Notes: generated by a model from the sequence alone, not told the origin. DNA of 64,000 bases from Pandoraea horticolens (GCF_902459555.1 NZ_CABPSM010000017.1:1-64000), one strand, 5' to 3'. Shown: positions 37,506 through 46,611, counted from the stretch's first letter. Made by a program: numbers and translations.

Positions 37506-38461
37506 TCTCGTGCGTTGCCTAACGGCTCGCAGATTTGCGCGAGCCAGTCGACGAATGCGCGCACCCGTGGCGACACTCGCTTTTGCGACGGATACGCCAC
37601 CGAGAGGCGCAGCGGTGGCGGCGGACACTCCGGCAGCACCGGCACCAGACGCCCCGACGTGAGATAGGGCGCGGCGGCCAGCAGCGTCGGTTGAATCAGC
37701 CCGAGGCCTTCGATTCCGGCCGCCAGATACGCCACTTCATCCCCCACATGCAACTGACCGCGCGTGCGCACGCACGTCGCGCGTCCACCGACCGTCAACC
37801 TCAGATCGCCGCAGCGCGTCGTGAGCGAGTTCGCCGTAGCGAGCGCGGACGGCGACGCCATAGACTCCGCCGGCGCCGTCAACCATTTCACCGACGTGTG
37901 CATCGCGAGGGCATCGAGATCGCCGGGCGTGCCTTGCATGTCGAGATAGCGACGGCTCGCACACGTCACGCGTGGCAGATCGCCCAGATGGCGCGCCACC
38001 AGTCGCGAGTCGGGCAACTCCCCCAACACCACACCGCAGTCCACGCCGTCACCGCGCCAGTCGCCGTGCGCCGGTGTAGCGTCCAGCGCGATCTCGAGGC
38101 CCGGATAGCGCGCCTGGAATTCGACGAGCGACGGCATGACGACCTCGCGCGCAATGACCGGCGGCAGCACGACGGCGAGGCGCCCGCGCAGTTGCGCCTG
38201 CGCACCGAACAGGCCCGACTCCACCTCCTCGACATCCGCCAGAATCGCCGCACAGCGCTCGAAGTACGCAGCCCCCTCCATCGTGAGTGCGACACGCCGC
38301 GTCGAACGCGTAAAGAGCGCCACGCCGAACCATCGCTCCAGATGCTGCACCTGGGTAGTGGCGGTCGTACGCGGTATGTCGAGCGACGCCGCCGCCTTGG
38401 TGAAGCTGCCGACTTCGGCTACACGCACAAAGGTGCGCATCGCGGTGATGCGATCGATCAT
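37445..38461 (-). CDS. LysR-family regulator
   Basis: 338 residues from ATG 38461, which overlaps the MFS stop (ATGA), so it is the second gene of an operon with the transporter. The helix-turn-helix (FTKAAASLDIPRTTATTQVQHLE) is intact and the ligand domain runs to about residue 300. The C-terminal 25 residues extend beyond the normal LysR end and overlap the diguanylate cyclase gene on the other strand. Effector unknown. Confidence 0.9.
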   Translation of the reverse strand: MIDRITAMRTFVRVAEVGSFTKAAASLDIPRTTATTQVQHLERWFGVALFTRSTRRVALTMEGAAYFERCAAILADVEEVESGLFGAQAQLRGRLAVVLPPVIAREVVMPSLVEFQARYPGLEIALDATPAHGDWRGDGVDCGVVLGELPDSRLVARHLGDLPRVTCASRRYLDMQGTPGDLDALAMHTSVKWLTAPAESMASPSALATANSLTTRCGDLRLTVGGRATCVRTRGQLHVGDEVAYLAAGIEGLGLIQPTLLAAAPYLTSGRLVPVLPECPPPPLRLSVAYPSQKRVSPRVRAFVDWLAQICEPLGNARDYAPLPPVPSVARRSFTLPA

Positions 38462-39942
38462 GCTGCCTCCTGCTTCGTGACGGGAACGGCCACCCTGCCG
38501 CGCAACGCAATGACCGCCGCGCCCGCCGGGGCGAGGGCGAACAGCGCGAACAGCGCGAACAGCCAGACCGATGCGCGCTGCGCTTCGTCCAATGCACCTT
38601 GCGCCAGACCCGCAGAGTTCGCCACGAGCCCCGCAAGGGCCGACCCCAGCGCCATCGAATACAACTGCACTGTCGTGATCGACGCCGACGCAAGTGCCGC
38701 CTCGCCGGGACGCGCCGCCGTCATCACACGCGTGAGCAGATGCGGCCAGCCGATGCCCACCCCCACGCCCACGCCGAACAGCGCCACGCAAATGCTCGCG
38801 ACACCTGCCGCACTCGCGAAGAGCGACGGTTGCGGCAGCAGCCACGCGAGGGCCAGCATGCCGAGCGTGACGATCACCGGGCCGAGACGCACGCGCCGCT
38901 CGGCGGCATCGCCATGTCGCCCCGCACTCGTCATCGACCCCACCGACCAGCCCGCCGCCATGAGCGCGGCGAGATATCCGGCGGCGAACGGCGTCTGAGC
39001 ATGAATCGTCTGCAGGAAATACGGGATGTAGATTTCGCTCGTCATTGCCAGACCGAGCAGACTCATGACCGCGTACAGTCCACCCAGCCGCGTGCGCAGC
39101 GAATACGCACCCGTCGGCATGAGTCGCGGCATCGCGTGCCGCGCGCTACGCTCGCGCTGCGCGAGCCACCAGGCGAACACGAGTCCCACGAGCATCCAGA
39201 TCGCGGCCAGCAGATGCGAGCCAACCACGGCGCCCAACGATATCGCCACGGCCGACGCACACAGCAAGACCACTTTGAACCACGGGATGACATGCGCGTC
39301 GCCGTGAGATGGCGACGACTCGCTGTCGTTCGCCATGGTGCGTCCGGCGGGCACCTGCGCGCGAATGATGAGGCCGAGTCCGACCACCACCGGCAACAGC
39401 GACCAGAATGCCCAGCGCCAGTGACCGAACTGCGCAAAGACGCCGCCCACGGCAGGCCCGCAAAGCGTAGCGACACCCCACATGCCCGAGACGAGCCCCA
39501 TTGCCCGCGACCACAGAGGCGGTGCGAAGACGATGCGGATCAACGCATAACTGAGCGCCAGCAAAATGCCGCCGCCGAAGCCCTGCAACGTGCGGCCCGC
39601 GAGCATCCACGGCATGCTCGGCGCGGCCGCACACAGGATCGTGCCCGCGCTGAAACCCAACAGCGCCGTGACGTAGGCGGCGCGCGGACCCAGCGCCGTG
39701 AGCATCTTGGATGCCAGCACCGAGCCGAGAATCGACGCCACCACAAACAGCGTGGTGTTCCACGAATACAGATCCAACCCGCCGATCTCTTTGACGATGG
39801 ACGGCAACACGGTCGTCGCCACATAGACGTTGGTGGCATGCAACGCCACCCCGCCGGCCAATGCCAGCGAACGCCAGCCGTTACTGCCGCTCAACAGATC
39901 GCGCCAGCCCGGCGCCGTGAGATTCGTCGTGTTCGTTGTCAT
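38458..39942 (-). CDS. MFS transporter, DHA2-like multidrug exporter
   Basis: 494 residues from MTTNTTNLTAPGW, with about 14 membrane segments, a length typical of DHA2 drug:proton antiporters. Seen are VATTVLPSIVKEIGG in the first helix, RTLQGFGGGILLALSYALI in the fourth and GVATLCGPAVGGVFAQF in the fifth (motif C-like). Exported compound unknown. The final helix contains a 9-base tandem triplication. Coupled to a LysR gene by a 4-base overlap; divergent from the SufR-like regulator. Confidence 0.9.
   Translation of the reverse strand: MTTNTTNLTAPGWRDLLSGSNGWRSLALAGGVALHATNVYVATTVLPSIVKEIGGLDLYSWNTTLFVVASILGSVLASKMLTALGPRAAYVTALLGFSAGTILCAAAPSMPWMLAGRTLQGFGGGILLALSYALIRIVFAPPLWSRAMGLVSGMWGVATLCGPAVGGVFAQFGHWRWAFWSLLPVVVGLGLIIRAQVPAGRTMANDSESSPSHGDAHVIPWFKVVLLCASAVAISLGAVVGSHLLAAIWMLVGLVFAWWLAQRERSARHAMPRLMPTGAYSLRTRLGGLYAVMSLLGLAMTSEIYIPYFLQTIHAQTPFAAGYLAALMAAGWSVGSMTSAGRHGDAAERRVRLGPVIVTLGMLALAWLLPQPSLFASAAGVASICVALFGVGVGVGIGWPHLLTRVMTAARPGEAALASASITTVQLYSMALGSALAGLVANSAGLAQGALDEAQRASVWLFALFALFALAPAGAAVIALRGRVAVPVTKQEAA
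38537..38563 (-). repeat. Three tandem copies of a 9-base unit inside the MFS gene
   Basis: GCGAACAGC occurs three times in direct succession. On the coding (minus) strand it encodes repeated Leu-Phe-Ala in the last membrane helix. Copy-number change would keep the reading frame. Confidence 0.85.
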
Positions 39943-40007
39943 GGATGGACAGCCGTGTGTCGGGCGACTAATATGCAAGAAAGTTCTTGGATATTACATG
40001 CCTCACC

Positions 40008-40673
40008 ATGAATTACACAAATAACCACTTGGATAATAGGGCGGCGACGCCCGGCCCCGGCCACGAGCGCGTACTGCATTGGTTGAAGACGCAAGGCCCC
40101 GCCTCGACGGCAGAGGTGGCTTCTGCGTTGGGGATCACGGCCGAGGCGGCACGTCAGCAGGTGCAGAAGCTGGTCGCGGACGGGCTGCTCATCGGCGAGA
40201 CGATGCCGTCACGCGGCGCGGGCCGTCCGCGTCAGGCGTGGGCACTCACGGAGGCGGGGCACAGCCGCTTTCCCGACGCCCACTCCCATCTCACTATCCA
40301 GTTGATTGGCTCGATTCGTCAGCTCTTCGGCGAAGACGGGCTGGACCGTCTGATTACGCAGCGTGCCGAGGAAACACGTGCGCAATACCGGCAGGCCGTC
40401 GACCCGCTGCCCGGCCTGTCGGCACGGCTGGAAAAGCTCGCGGAGATTCGCTCGTCGGAGGGCTATATGGCGCGCGTGGAGCGCGACGGCGACGACTGGC
40501 TGCTCATCGAAGATCACTGCCCGATCTGTGCGGCCGCGAAGACGTGTCAGGGCTTTTGCCGCACGGAGCTTGAGCTGTTTCAGGAACTCGTCGGCGAGCG
40601 CAGCACCGTGACACGCGAGACGCACATCCTCGCAGGCGGGCAGCGTTGCACATACCGCGTGCGCACACCGTGA
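40008..40673 (+). CDS. SufR-like transcriptional regulator with C-terminal cysteines
   Basis: 221 residues from ATG 40008. The N-terminus has a winged helix-turn-helix of DeoR/ArsR type (ASTAEVASALGITAEAARQQVQKLV). The C-terminal half contains EDHCPICAAAKTCQGFC, four cysteines like those that bind an iron-sulfur cluster in SufR. Divergent from the MFS transporter at 38458-39942 with 65 bases between starts, so control of that exporter is likely. Family assigned from the motif pattern only. Confidence 0.85.
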   Translation: MNYTNNHLDNRAATPGPGHERVLHWLKTQGPASTAEVASALGITAEAARQQVQKLVADGLLIGETMPSRGAGRPRQAWALTEAGHSRFPDAHSHLTIQLIGSIRQLFGEDGLDRLITQRAEETRAQYRQAVDPLPGLSARLEKLAEIRSSEGYMARVERDGDDWLLIEDHCPICAAAKTCQGFCRTELELFQELVGERSTVTRETHILAGGQRCTYRVRTP

Positions 40674-40681
40674 TTCGCCGC

Positions 40682-40999
40682 CTAGCGCGGTTGAAACGCA
40701 ATCAGGCTCATGCCCGCAAGCGCGACGACCACACCGGCAACGTCCCACGGCGTCGGACGCATGCCGTCCACCAGCCACAACCATACGATGGCCGCGCCGA
40801 TGTACACGCCGCCGTATGCGGCATAAACACGTCCGGCCGCTGCCGGGTGCAGCGTGAGCAGCCACGCGAACAGCGCCAGTGAAACGGCACCGGGCACGAG
40901 CAACCATGCGCTGCGATCCTGCTTTAGCCACAGCCAGGGCAAATAGCATCCGACGATTTCCGCCACTGCGGTCAGGATATAGAGCAGAAAGGTTTTCAT
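40682..40999 (-). CDS. YnfA/UPF0060 family small membrane protein
   Basis: 105 residues from ATG 40999, four membrane helices. [16 protein letters not shown] at the start, [23 protein letters not shown] and [21 protein letters not shown] are the family signatures. A member of the small multidrug resistance-like group; function largely unknown. It converges on the SufR-like gene. Confidence 0.93.
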   Translation of the reverse strand: MKTFLLYILTAVAEIVGCYLPWLWLKQDRSAWLLVPGAVSLALFAWLLTLHPAAAGRVYAAYGGVYIGAAIVWLWLVDGMRPTPWDVAGVVVALAGMSLIAFQPR

Positions 41000-41101
41000 G
41001 GTGCGATTATGCCCGGCGCCAATGCGACGCATCATGTCGCACCCGGTTCGGGCTCGCGAAGCACGCGATGACCTACAATGCCGCGTTCACCGGAGAAGCC
41101 C

Positions 41102-41314
41102 ATGGAATCGTTGGAAACACGCGTCGTCGAACTCGAAGTCAAGGCCGCCTTTCAGGAAGACCTGCTCGAGACGCTCAACGAGATCGTCACGCGTCAGGAA
41201 CAGCAGATCGATCTGCTGCAAAAGCAGCTCAAGGCGTTGTACCAGCAAATGCAGTCGCAGGGACAGAGCGGCCCCGACGGCAACCCGCGTCACGAAATCC
41301 CGCCGCATTATTGA
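41102..41314 (+). CDS. slyX: SlyX family protein
   Basis: 70 residues from ATG 41102 with GGAG seven bases upstream. Almost entirely a coiled coil (ETRVVELEVKAAFQEDLLET...) ending in PRHEIPPHY, the characteristic SlyX tail (PPHY). Function unknown, often found near slyD in other bacteria but not here. Confidence 0.93.
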   Translation: MESLETRVVELEVKAAFQEDLLETLNEIVTRQEQQIDLLQKQLKALYQQMQSQGQSGPDGNPRHEIPPHY

Positions 41315-41484
41315 AAAATTGAGCTTGGGTGGCCACAGCGCCACGGCCGGCACGCTTGCGCGATCCTTTTCATTGCCAGCGCGGGTCGATGCGGGGTTCA
41401 GAACGAATCCACGCCGTCCAGGTCACATCTTCATTGACGACTCAGGCTCGGCCGCGCCGTGCCCGTCCTTCGGACCTTCGCCCT

Positions 41485-42120
41485 ATGATCTCTCGTCACA
41501 AGCCTCCCACGGCTGACCTCATCGACACCACCGAGTCTGCCGTGACCTCACGCCGCGACGCGCTGCGCCTCGCCGCCGCAGGGCTGCTCGGTGTGACGCT
41601 CGCCCCGCTCATGCGCTCCGCCGATGCCGCGTACAACATCTGGACCGGCGAGTACACGATGACGCGCAAGGAAATCGAGACAGCTATCGACAAGCGGTTT
41701 CCGACGACGCTCAATTACGGTCAATTGCTCTCTGTCGCACTGACCCATCCGCAGATCGGCTTCAATCCGCAGGCCAATCGCATCACCACACAGGTCGATG
41801 CGCAGGTGCAGAACGTGTTGCTGCAAGGCCAGCCACTGGCCGGGGTGCTCGCTATCTCCAGCGCGCTGAAATACGACCCGGTCAGACGCGCCGTGCTGCT
41901 CGACAACCCGAGCGTCGAGCGCGTGGACCTGAATGGCATGCCCGCTGCCTACAGTCAGCAATTGACGTCCGTTGGCGGCACCGTCGCTCAGCAGGTGCTC
42001 AACCAATATCCGATCTACACGTTCAAACCCGAGCAGTTGCGTTACGGCGGACGCGACGTCGAGCCGGGGGCCATCACCGTGCTGCCCGACGGCATCAAGG
42101 TCGAAGTGAAAACGAGGTGA
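41485..42120 (+). CDS. DUF1439 family exported protein
   Basis: 211 residues from ATG 41485. The N-terminus carries a twin-arginine-like signal (SRRDALRLAAAGLLGV) ending near SADA. The mature part fits the DUF1439/YceB pattern with TMTRKEIETAIDKRFP, NRITTQVDAQVQ and PEQLRYGGRDVEPG. Probably a periplasmic or membrane-attached lipid-binding-like fold; function unknown. A strong terminator follows. Confidence 0.82.
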   Translation: MISRHKPPTADLIDTTESAVTSRRDALRLAAAGLLGVTLAPLMRSADAAYNIWTGEYTMTRKEIETAIDKRFPTTLNYGQLLSVALTHPQIGFNPQANRITTQVDAQVQNVLLQGQPLAGVLAISSALKYDPVRRAVLLDNPSVERVDLNGMPAAYSQQLTSVGGTVAQQVLNQYPIYTFKPEQLRYGGRDVEPGAITVLPDGIKVEVKTR

Positions 42121-42150
42121 TCGGCACCACGACGCACGTCGCGCAATAGA

Positions 42151-42180
42151 AAAGGGCAGCCCCCCAGGGCTGCCCTTTTT
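42151..42180 (+). terminator. Rho-independent terminator after the DUF1439 gene
   Basis: AAAGGGCAGCC at 42151-42161 pairs with GGCTGCCCTTT at 42168-42178, ending in five T. It also lies at the 3' side of the convergent ohr gene, with an A-run on that side, so it can serve both. Confidence 0.9.
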
Positions 42181-42223
42181 GTCCGGCAACGTTCACCGGT
42201 GTATCACTAGGCTGCCGGTAAAC

Positions 42224-42649
42224 TCAGACCACCGTCAACGTCACATCGATGTTGCCACGCGTGGCGTTGGAGTACGGGCACACGATGTGAGCCTTCTGCA
42301 CCAAGGCTTCAACCGTGGCGCGATCCACACCCGGCACGCTGATCTTCAGTTCAGCCTGAATGCCGAAGCCGGTCGGGATCTGGCCGATACCAACGCTGCC
42401 GTCGATCTTCGTGTCGGCGGGCAACGTGATCTTCTCTTTACCGGCGACGAACTTCAGTGCGCCCAGGAAACAGGCCGAGTAACCAGCGGCGAAGAGTTGC
42501 TCCGGATTGGTGCCACCAACGCCGGGGCCGCCCATTTCCTTGGGAACCACCAGCTTGACGTCGAGCACGCCGTCCGAGGAAACGGCACGGCCGTCGCGGC
42601 CTCCGGTTGCGGTGGCGTGGGCGGTGTACAGCACTTTTTCGATCGACAT
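42224..42649 (-). CDS. ohr: Organic hydroperoxide resistance protein Ohr
   Basis: 141 residues from ATG 42649, with AGGAG seven bases upstream. Ohr is a cytoplasmic thiol peroxidase that reduces organic hydroperoxides using lipoyl proteins. Both catalytic cysteines are present, in [14 protein letters not shown] and [13 protein letters not shown]. It is read toward the DUF1439 terminator and away from the TetR gene. A palindrome 320 bases upstream suggests a long leader and TetR control rather than the usual MarR-type OhrR. Confidence 0.96.
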   Translation of the reverse strand: MSIEKVLYTAHATATGGRDGRAVSSDGVLDVKLVVPKEMGGPGVGGTNPEQLFAAGYSACFLGALKFVAGKEKITLPADTKIDGSVGIGQIPTGFGIQAELKISVPGVDRATVEALVQKAHIVCPYSNATRGNIDVTLTVV

Positions 42650-43062
42650 GACGAACTCCTGGTATGTAGAAAATTTCACTTCCAAACTTCGACCGCCCCG
42701 GGCCGGCACGCCATCTTGGCGTTGCCTTCCGGCCGGACGATCAACCTGACATACGCGCGTCGGATAGCTGTCTTGACGCCTGCCGTGCGCGTGTGTTCCT
42801 GCGTCAACGGTGCCGATGCGCGGCCCGTGCTTCGCGCGTCGCTCTTCGTTCAGCGGCTCGCATGCACAGCGCTCAACGCCGTCAACGATCTTAATCCACC
42901 TGCGGGACACCGTTCGTGAACACCGGTCGGAACCCCGGCACCCGCCGTCCCGTTTCTTGCCTATCCGCATAATCTATCTATTACTAGATAGATTACTTAA
43001 CCCAAATAAACGAGAGACCGGCCCCCGTTGTTCTGCTTCCCCGACGGCGCCGGGCCTTTTTC
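42650..43062. other. Leader region between ohr and the TetR gene
   Basis: No convincing gene. The part next to ohr is GC-rich leader. The AT-rich block at 42965-43010 holds a 24-bp palindrome and probably the ohr promoter. An open frame that continues upstream from ohr to 42970 has Arg/Gly-rich composition and is judged non-coding. Confidence 0.5.
42971..42994. promoter_or_regulatory. 24-bp palindrome upstream of ohr, candidate TetR operator
   Basis: AATCTATCTA-TTAC-TAGATAGATT has perfect 10-base arms. It shares the TATCTA/TAGATA elements with the palindrome in the TetR promoter, so one repressor probably binds both. Confidence 0.7.
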
Positions 43063-43647
43063 TCAGGCCACACCGCAAACGGCAGCCACCACATCCTCCA
43101 CCCGTGACGGCGCCCGAAACAACCGCGAGGCCATCACACTGCCCTGAAACCCTGCGAACAGCGCGCGTGCCGTGGCGTCGGGCGACGAACTCAGCGTGAG
43201 CGATCCGTCTGTCACCCCCTGCGTCAACACACGCGCCAACCAGGCTTCATGGTGCGCAAAGAAGCGCTGTACAGCCTCACGAACCGTCTCGGGCAATGTC
43301 TCGATGTCGGCGGCCAACATGCCGCACAGACAGATCCGGTGACCGTCGGCCACGATGCGTCCGAACCCTTGCGCATACTGCGCCAGCTTCTGTGTCGGCG
43401 GCAACGCATCGTCGATACCGGCCAGCCCTTCGTCGACGAACGCGTCATATGCCTTGATCGCCTCGAGCACCAGATCTTCCTTGGCCGGAAAGTAATAGTG
43501 GATGCTCGATGTCTTCACCCCCACCCGCTCGGTCAAATCCCGATAGCTGAAGCCGTTGTAGCCTCGCGTCATCAGCAACATCTGCGCATGTTCGAGCAGT
43601 TGTTCCCTGACGGTCGGTGCAGCCGGCGATGTGGTTGTGCGGTTCAT
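43063..43647 (-). CDS. TetR-family regulator, probable repressor of itself and ohr
   Basis: 194 residues from MNRTTTSPAAPT. The helix-turn-helix (YRDLTERVGVKTSSIHYYFPAKEDLV) is typical. The ligand domain contains HRICLCGMLAADIETLP with two cysteines close together, a feature of some electrophile-sensing TetR proteins such as NemR; redox sensing is therefore plausible but unproven. Its promoter contains a 20-bp palindrome between the -35 and -10 boxes. Confidence 0.9.
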   Translation of the reverse strand: MNRTTTSPAAPTVREQLLEHAQMLLMTRGYNGFSYRDLTERVGVKTSSIHYYFPAKEDLVLEAIKAYDAFVDEGLAGIDDALPPTQKLAQYAQGFGRIVADGHRICLCGMLAADIETLPETVREAVQRFFAHHEAWLARVLTQGVTDGSLTLSSSPDATARALFAGFQGSVMASRLFRAPSRVEDVVAAVCGVA

Positions 43648-43654
43648 GAAACGA

Positions 43655-43683
43655 AATTTATCTACTAGTAGGTAGATAGTCAA
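43655..43683 (-). promoter_or_regulatory. TetR-gene promoter with operator filling the spacer
   Basis: On the minus strand TTGACT (43683-43678) and TAAATT (43660-43655) are 17 bases apart. TATCTAC-N6-GTAGATA at 43659-43678 occupies the whole spacer, the classic position for TetR autorepression. Confidence 0.8.
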
Positions 43684-43763
43684 GCCCTTTCGCGAATTAG
43701 GTCGATTGATTTTGCCGATGGCGGCGATAGCCGAGAAGTGTCCGCCCACACGCGGTAGCGCGA

Positions 43764-43839
43764 TCAGAAGTCGATCCTGGCGTTCAGGCTGAGCTCATGA
43801 CGATAGCTCACGAGACCGTGCTCGCGGCACGACGGGTCG
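43764..43839 (-). pseudogene. Possible 3' remnant of an outer-membrane beta-barrel gene
   Basis: In the gap after the LysR stop one minus-strand frame reads SYRHELSLNARIDF then stop. Alternating hydrophobic residues ending in Phe are the C-terminal signature of outer-membrane barrel proteins. There is no start and the rest of the gene is missing, so this could be a remnant left by rearrangement, or chance. Confidence 0.25.
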
Positions 43840-44769
43840 TCACTCCACCGCCGAAGGTTGCTTCGGTGTACTCACCAACGCAGACATTACCTCGCGCATC
43901 CAAACGTTGGCCGGGTCGTTGTGAAATCGTGAATGCCAGTGCAGATGGAGGTCGTAGGCGGGGACATTGAATGGCAACGGCATGAGCCTTACCCGCGCGA
44001 AGTCGGCGAAGCGGCGGCCGACCGAAAGCGGCACCGTGGCAATCATGTTCGAGTCGGCGACGATGAACGGCACGCCCATGTAACGAGGCAAGGACAATCG
44101 CACGTTGCGATGCACCCCGAGCCGCTCCAGTGTCTTCTCGAACTGGTCGGCGCGACGCCCCTCCGGACGCACCGCCACGTGATCGGCCGCCTCGTACTCA
44201 TCCTTCGTCATCGTTTGCCCAATGTCCGGATGATCGATCCGCATCACGCAGACAAACGAGTGCTGATACAGCAGCTTCTGACGAATCGATGCACTCTCGA
44301 GATCGGGGAACACCCCCACCGCCAGCGCGATATCGCCTTCGGTCAGTCCCGCCTCCAATTCCTGCGGCGTGGGTGCGACCGTCTTGATCTTCACGTGCGG
44401 CGCCACGCCGTCGAGATGTTTGAGCAAGCGCGGCAAGAACACCATTTCTCCGATGTCCGACATGCACATCACGAACGTCTCACGCGAAGACGCCGGGTGG
44501 AACGTCGGACGCGGCAGGATTTCGTCCTGAACCAGATACAGCATGCGCGTGACCGGCTCCGCCAATTCCTGCGCGCGTGCCGTGGGTTCCATGCCGCGCG
44601 CGGAGCGTACAAACAGCGGATCGTCGAACATCTGACGCAATTTCGACAGCGCAAAACTCATGGCCGGCTGACTCAACCCGAGCACGATGCCCGCCTGGGT
44701 CACGCTGCGCGTGCGCATCATCGCGTCAAAGGCCTTCAGGAGGTTCAGGTCAACCTGATGAATATCCAT
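43840..44769 (-). CDS. LysR-family regulator of the AcnX catabolic cluster
   Basis: 309 residues. Helix-turn-helix TRSVTQAGIVLGLSQPAMSFALSKLR at residues 19-44 with the DPLFVRSARGMEPT motif that marks the NodD/LinR branch of LysR regulators. It is divergent from the nine-kilobase catabolic operon starting at 44911, with a TTTGG-N5-CCAAA site between, and so is its likely activator. The inducer is presumably the substrate of that pathway. Confidence 0.93.
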   Translation of the reverse strand: MDIHQVDLNLLKAFDAMMRTRSVTQAGIVLGLSQPAMSFALSKLRQMFDDPLFVRSARGMEPTARAQELAEPVTRMLYLVQDEILPRPTFHPASSRETFVMCMSDIGEMVFLPRLLKHLDGVAPHVKIKTVAPTPQELEAGLTEGDIALAVGVFPDLESASIRQKLLYQHSFVCVMRIDHPDIGQTMTKDEYEAADHVAVRPEGRRADQFEKTLERLGVHRNVRLSLPRYMGVPFIVADSNMIATVPLSVGRRFADFARVRLMPLPFNVPAYDLHLHWHSRFHNDPANVWMREVMSALVSTPKQPSAVE

Positions 44770-44771
44770 AT

Positions 44772-44786
44772 TTTGGATTTGCCAAA
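44772..44786. promoter_or_regulatory. Candidate LysR box TTTGG-N5-CCAAA
   Basis: A 15-bp dyad of the T-N11-A class lies just upstream of the LysR gene and about 125 bases before the dehydratase gene. It would allow autoregulation and, with a second site nearer 44800-44820, activation of the catabolic operon. Confidence 0.5.
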
Positions 44787-44910
44787 TAAATTGAATCGAA
44801 TTGACGGATTATATTCGGCTACCTAGCATGAGTCACCGTCTTCGAGAGGCTCCGGAGAGTGCGTCCGAGACGGCGTTTTTCACCTAGAAAAAACGTTGGA
44901 GTGAGACACC

Positions 44911-46611
44911 ATGCCTCGTCGTTTGCGAAGCAATTTCCCCCGTGGTTCCTATCTGTGGGCGGTGCGTGCCGCCCAATGGCGTGCCTTGGGCATCGCCGAA
45001 GAAGATCTCGAAAAACCGAAGATCGCCATCGTCAACTCATCTTCCGAGCTTGCCAGTTGCTTCAGTCACCTCGACGGGATCGCGACCGCGCTCAAGGAAG
45101 CCATTCGCGCCGCCGGCGCCCTGCCCTTCGAAATCCGTACGGCCGCGCCGAGCGACTTCATCACCGGAGCCGGTGCACGCGGCGCATACATTTTGTCGGC
45201 ACGCGACCTCGTCACCAATGACATCGAAGTCGCCGTCGAAGGCGCGCTGCTCGACGGCATGGTATGCCTGGCCTCGTGCGACAAGACCGTACCCGGTCAG
45301 TTGATGGCGGCGGCCCGGCTGGACATTCCAAGCCTCATCGTGGCTTGCGGCTATCAGGCCAGCGGCGAGTACCGCGGCAAACACGTCGATATCGAAGACG
45401 TTTTCGTCGGCGCAATGCATGTGGTCACCGGCGGCCTGCCGGTGGACGAACTCGTCGGCATGGCCCGCAATGCGATTCGCGGGCCTGGCGTGTGCTCGGG
45501 TCTGGGTACGGCAAACTCGATGCATCTGGTGTGCGAAGCCCTCGGCATGGCGCTGCCGGGCAGCACACCGGTGGCCGCCAACAGCGCGCAAATGTTCGAG
45601 ACGGTGCGTCAGGCAGGCAAACGCATCGTCGAAATGGTGGAGGCCGACCTCACCCCCCGCAAGATTCTCAGTCCCGGCGCATTCGCCAACGCCGCGATGG
45701 CAGTGCTCGCCGTCGGCGGCTCGATCAACAGCGTCAAGCATCTACAGGCGATCGCCAGCGAAGCGCAATGCGATGTCGACGTCTATCACCTGTTCGAATC
45801 GCTGGCCGACCCGATTCCGGTACTCACGGGCATTCGCCCTGTCGGAGACGACACTATCGAAGCGTTCGATGCGGCGGGCGGATCGCGCGGTGTACTGCGC
45901 CGTCTGTTGCCGTGGCTGCATGGCGACGCGATCACGGTCACCGGAACGACGATGGCGCAAAACGTGCAAGACGCGCCCATTCACGACGAGAACGTCATAC
46001 GTCCGGTCGAGCGCCCCTTCGCGTCGCGCCCGGCCATCGTGCTCGTGCGCGGCAATCTCGCGCCGGAGGCGGGCATTGTGAAGTTCGGCATTTCCCCCGA
46101 CAAGGCCCGCCGCTTTGAAGGCTCGGCGGTGTGCTTCGATACCTCCGACGCTGCCGTCGAGGCACTGCGTCGTGGCGACATCCGTCCCGGCCATGTGGTG
46201 GTCATGCGCGGTGCGGGCGTCTGTGGTGGCCCTGCGATGGGCGGCGGAGCATCGCGCGTGGTGTTCGCCATCGACGGCGCGGGGCTCAGCGAGTCGGTCG
46301 CGCTGCTCACCGACGGGCACCTCTCGGGACTCGTCTGCAAGGGCCTGGTCGTTGCGGAGATCTCGCCCGAAGCCGCTACCGGCGGGCCGCTCTCCCTCGT
46401 GCGCGATGGCGACACCATCGTCATCGATCTCGACACCCGCCGTTGCGACGTGCAACTGGACGACGCGCAGTGGGCCGAACGCAGCGAACAGCCGCGCGCA
46501 CCGTCTGCCTCGTCGGCACGCGGGTGGCTCAAGCTGTATCGCGAGAACGTGTCGTCGATGCCGCAAGGCGCCGTGCTGAGCGGTCGACGCGACGACGGAG
46601 ATCGCTCATGA
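44911..46611 (+). CDS. IlvD/Edd family dehydratase (dihydroxyacid or sugar-acid dehydratase)
   Basis: 566 residues. The family signatures and cluster cysteines are in ELASCFSHLDGIATALKEAI near residue 50, CLASCDKTVPGQLMAAARL near residue 118 and GVCSGLGTANSMHLVCEALG near residue 190. The C-terminal stretches RGNLAPEAGIVKFGIS, MRGAGVCGGPAMGGG and LLTDGHLSGLVCKG are also present. Such [Fe-S] enzymes dehydrate 2,3-dihydroxy carboxylic acids to 2-keto acids. Being in a catabolic operon and divergent from housekeeping IlvD in places, it probably acts on a sugar acid or other dihydroxy acid. The next gene starts inside its stop codon. Confidence 0.9.
   Translation: MPRRLRSNFPRGSYLWAVRAAQWRALGIAEEDLEKPKIAIVNSSSELASCFSHLDGIATALKEAIRAAGALPFEIRTAAPSDFITGAGARGAYILSARDLVTNDIEVAVEGALLDGMVCLASCDKTVPGQLMAAARLDIPSLIVACGYQASGEYRGKHVDIEDVFVGAMHVVTGGLPVDELVGMARNAIRGPGVCSGLGTANSMHLVCEALGMALPGSTPVAANSAQMFETVRQAGKRIVEMVEADLTPRKILSPGAFANAAMAVLAVGGSINSVKHLQAIASEAQCDVDVYHLFESLADPIPVLTGIRPVGDDTIEAFDAAGGSRGVLRRLLPWLHGDAITVTGTTMAQNVQDAPIHDENVIRPVERPFASRPAIVLVRGNLAPEAGIVKFGISPDKARRFEGSAVCFDTSDAAVEALRRGDIRPGHVVVMRGAGVCGGPAMGGGASRVVFAIDGAGLSESVALLTDGHLSGLVCKGLVVAEISPEAATGGPLSLVRDGDTIVIDLDTRRCDVQLDDAQWAERSEQPRAPSASSARGWLKLYRENVSSMPQGAVLSGRRDDGDRS

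Noticed and set aside
42224-42970. Extension of ohr upstream to a 248-codon gene
   Set aside because: The added 107 residues are low-complexity and Arg/Gly-rich. A strong ribosome binding site and the normal Ohr length support the start at 42649.
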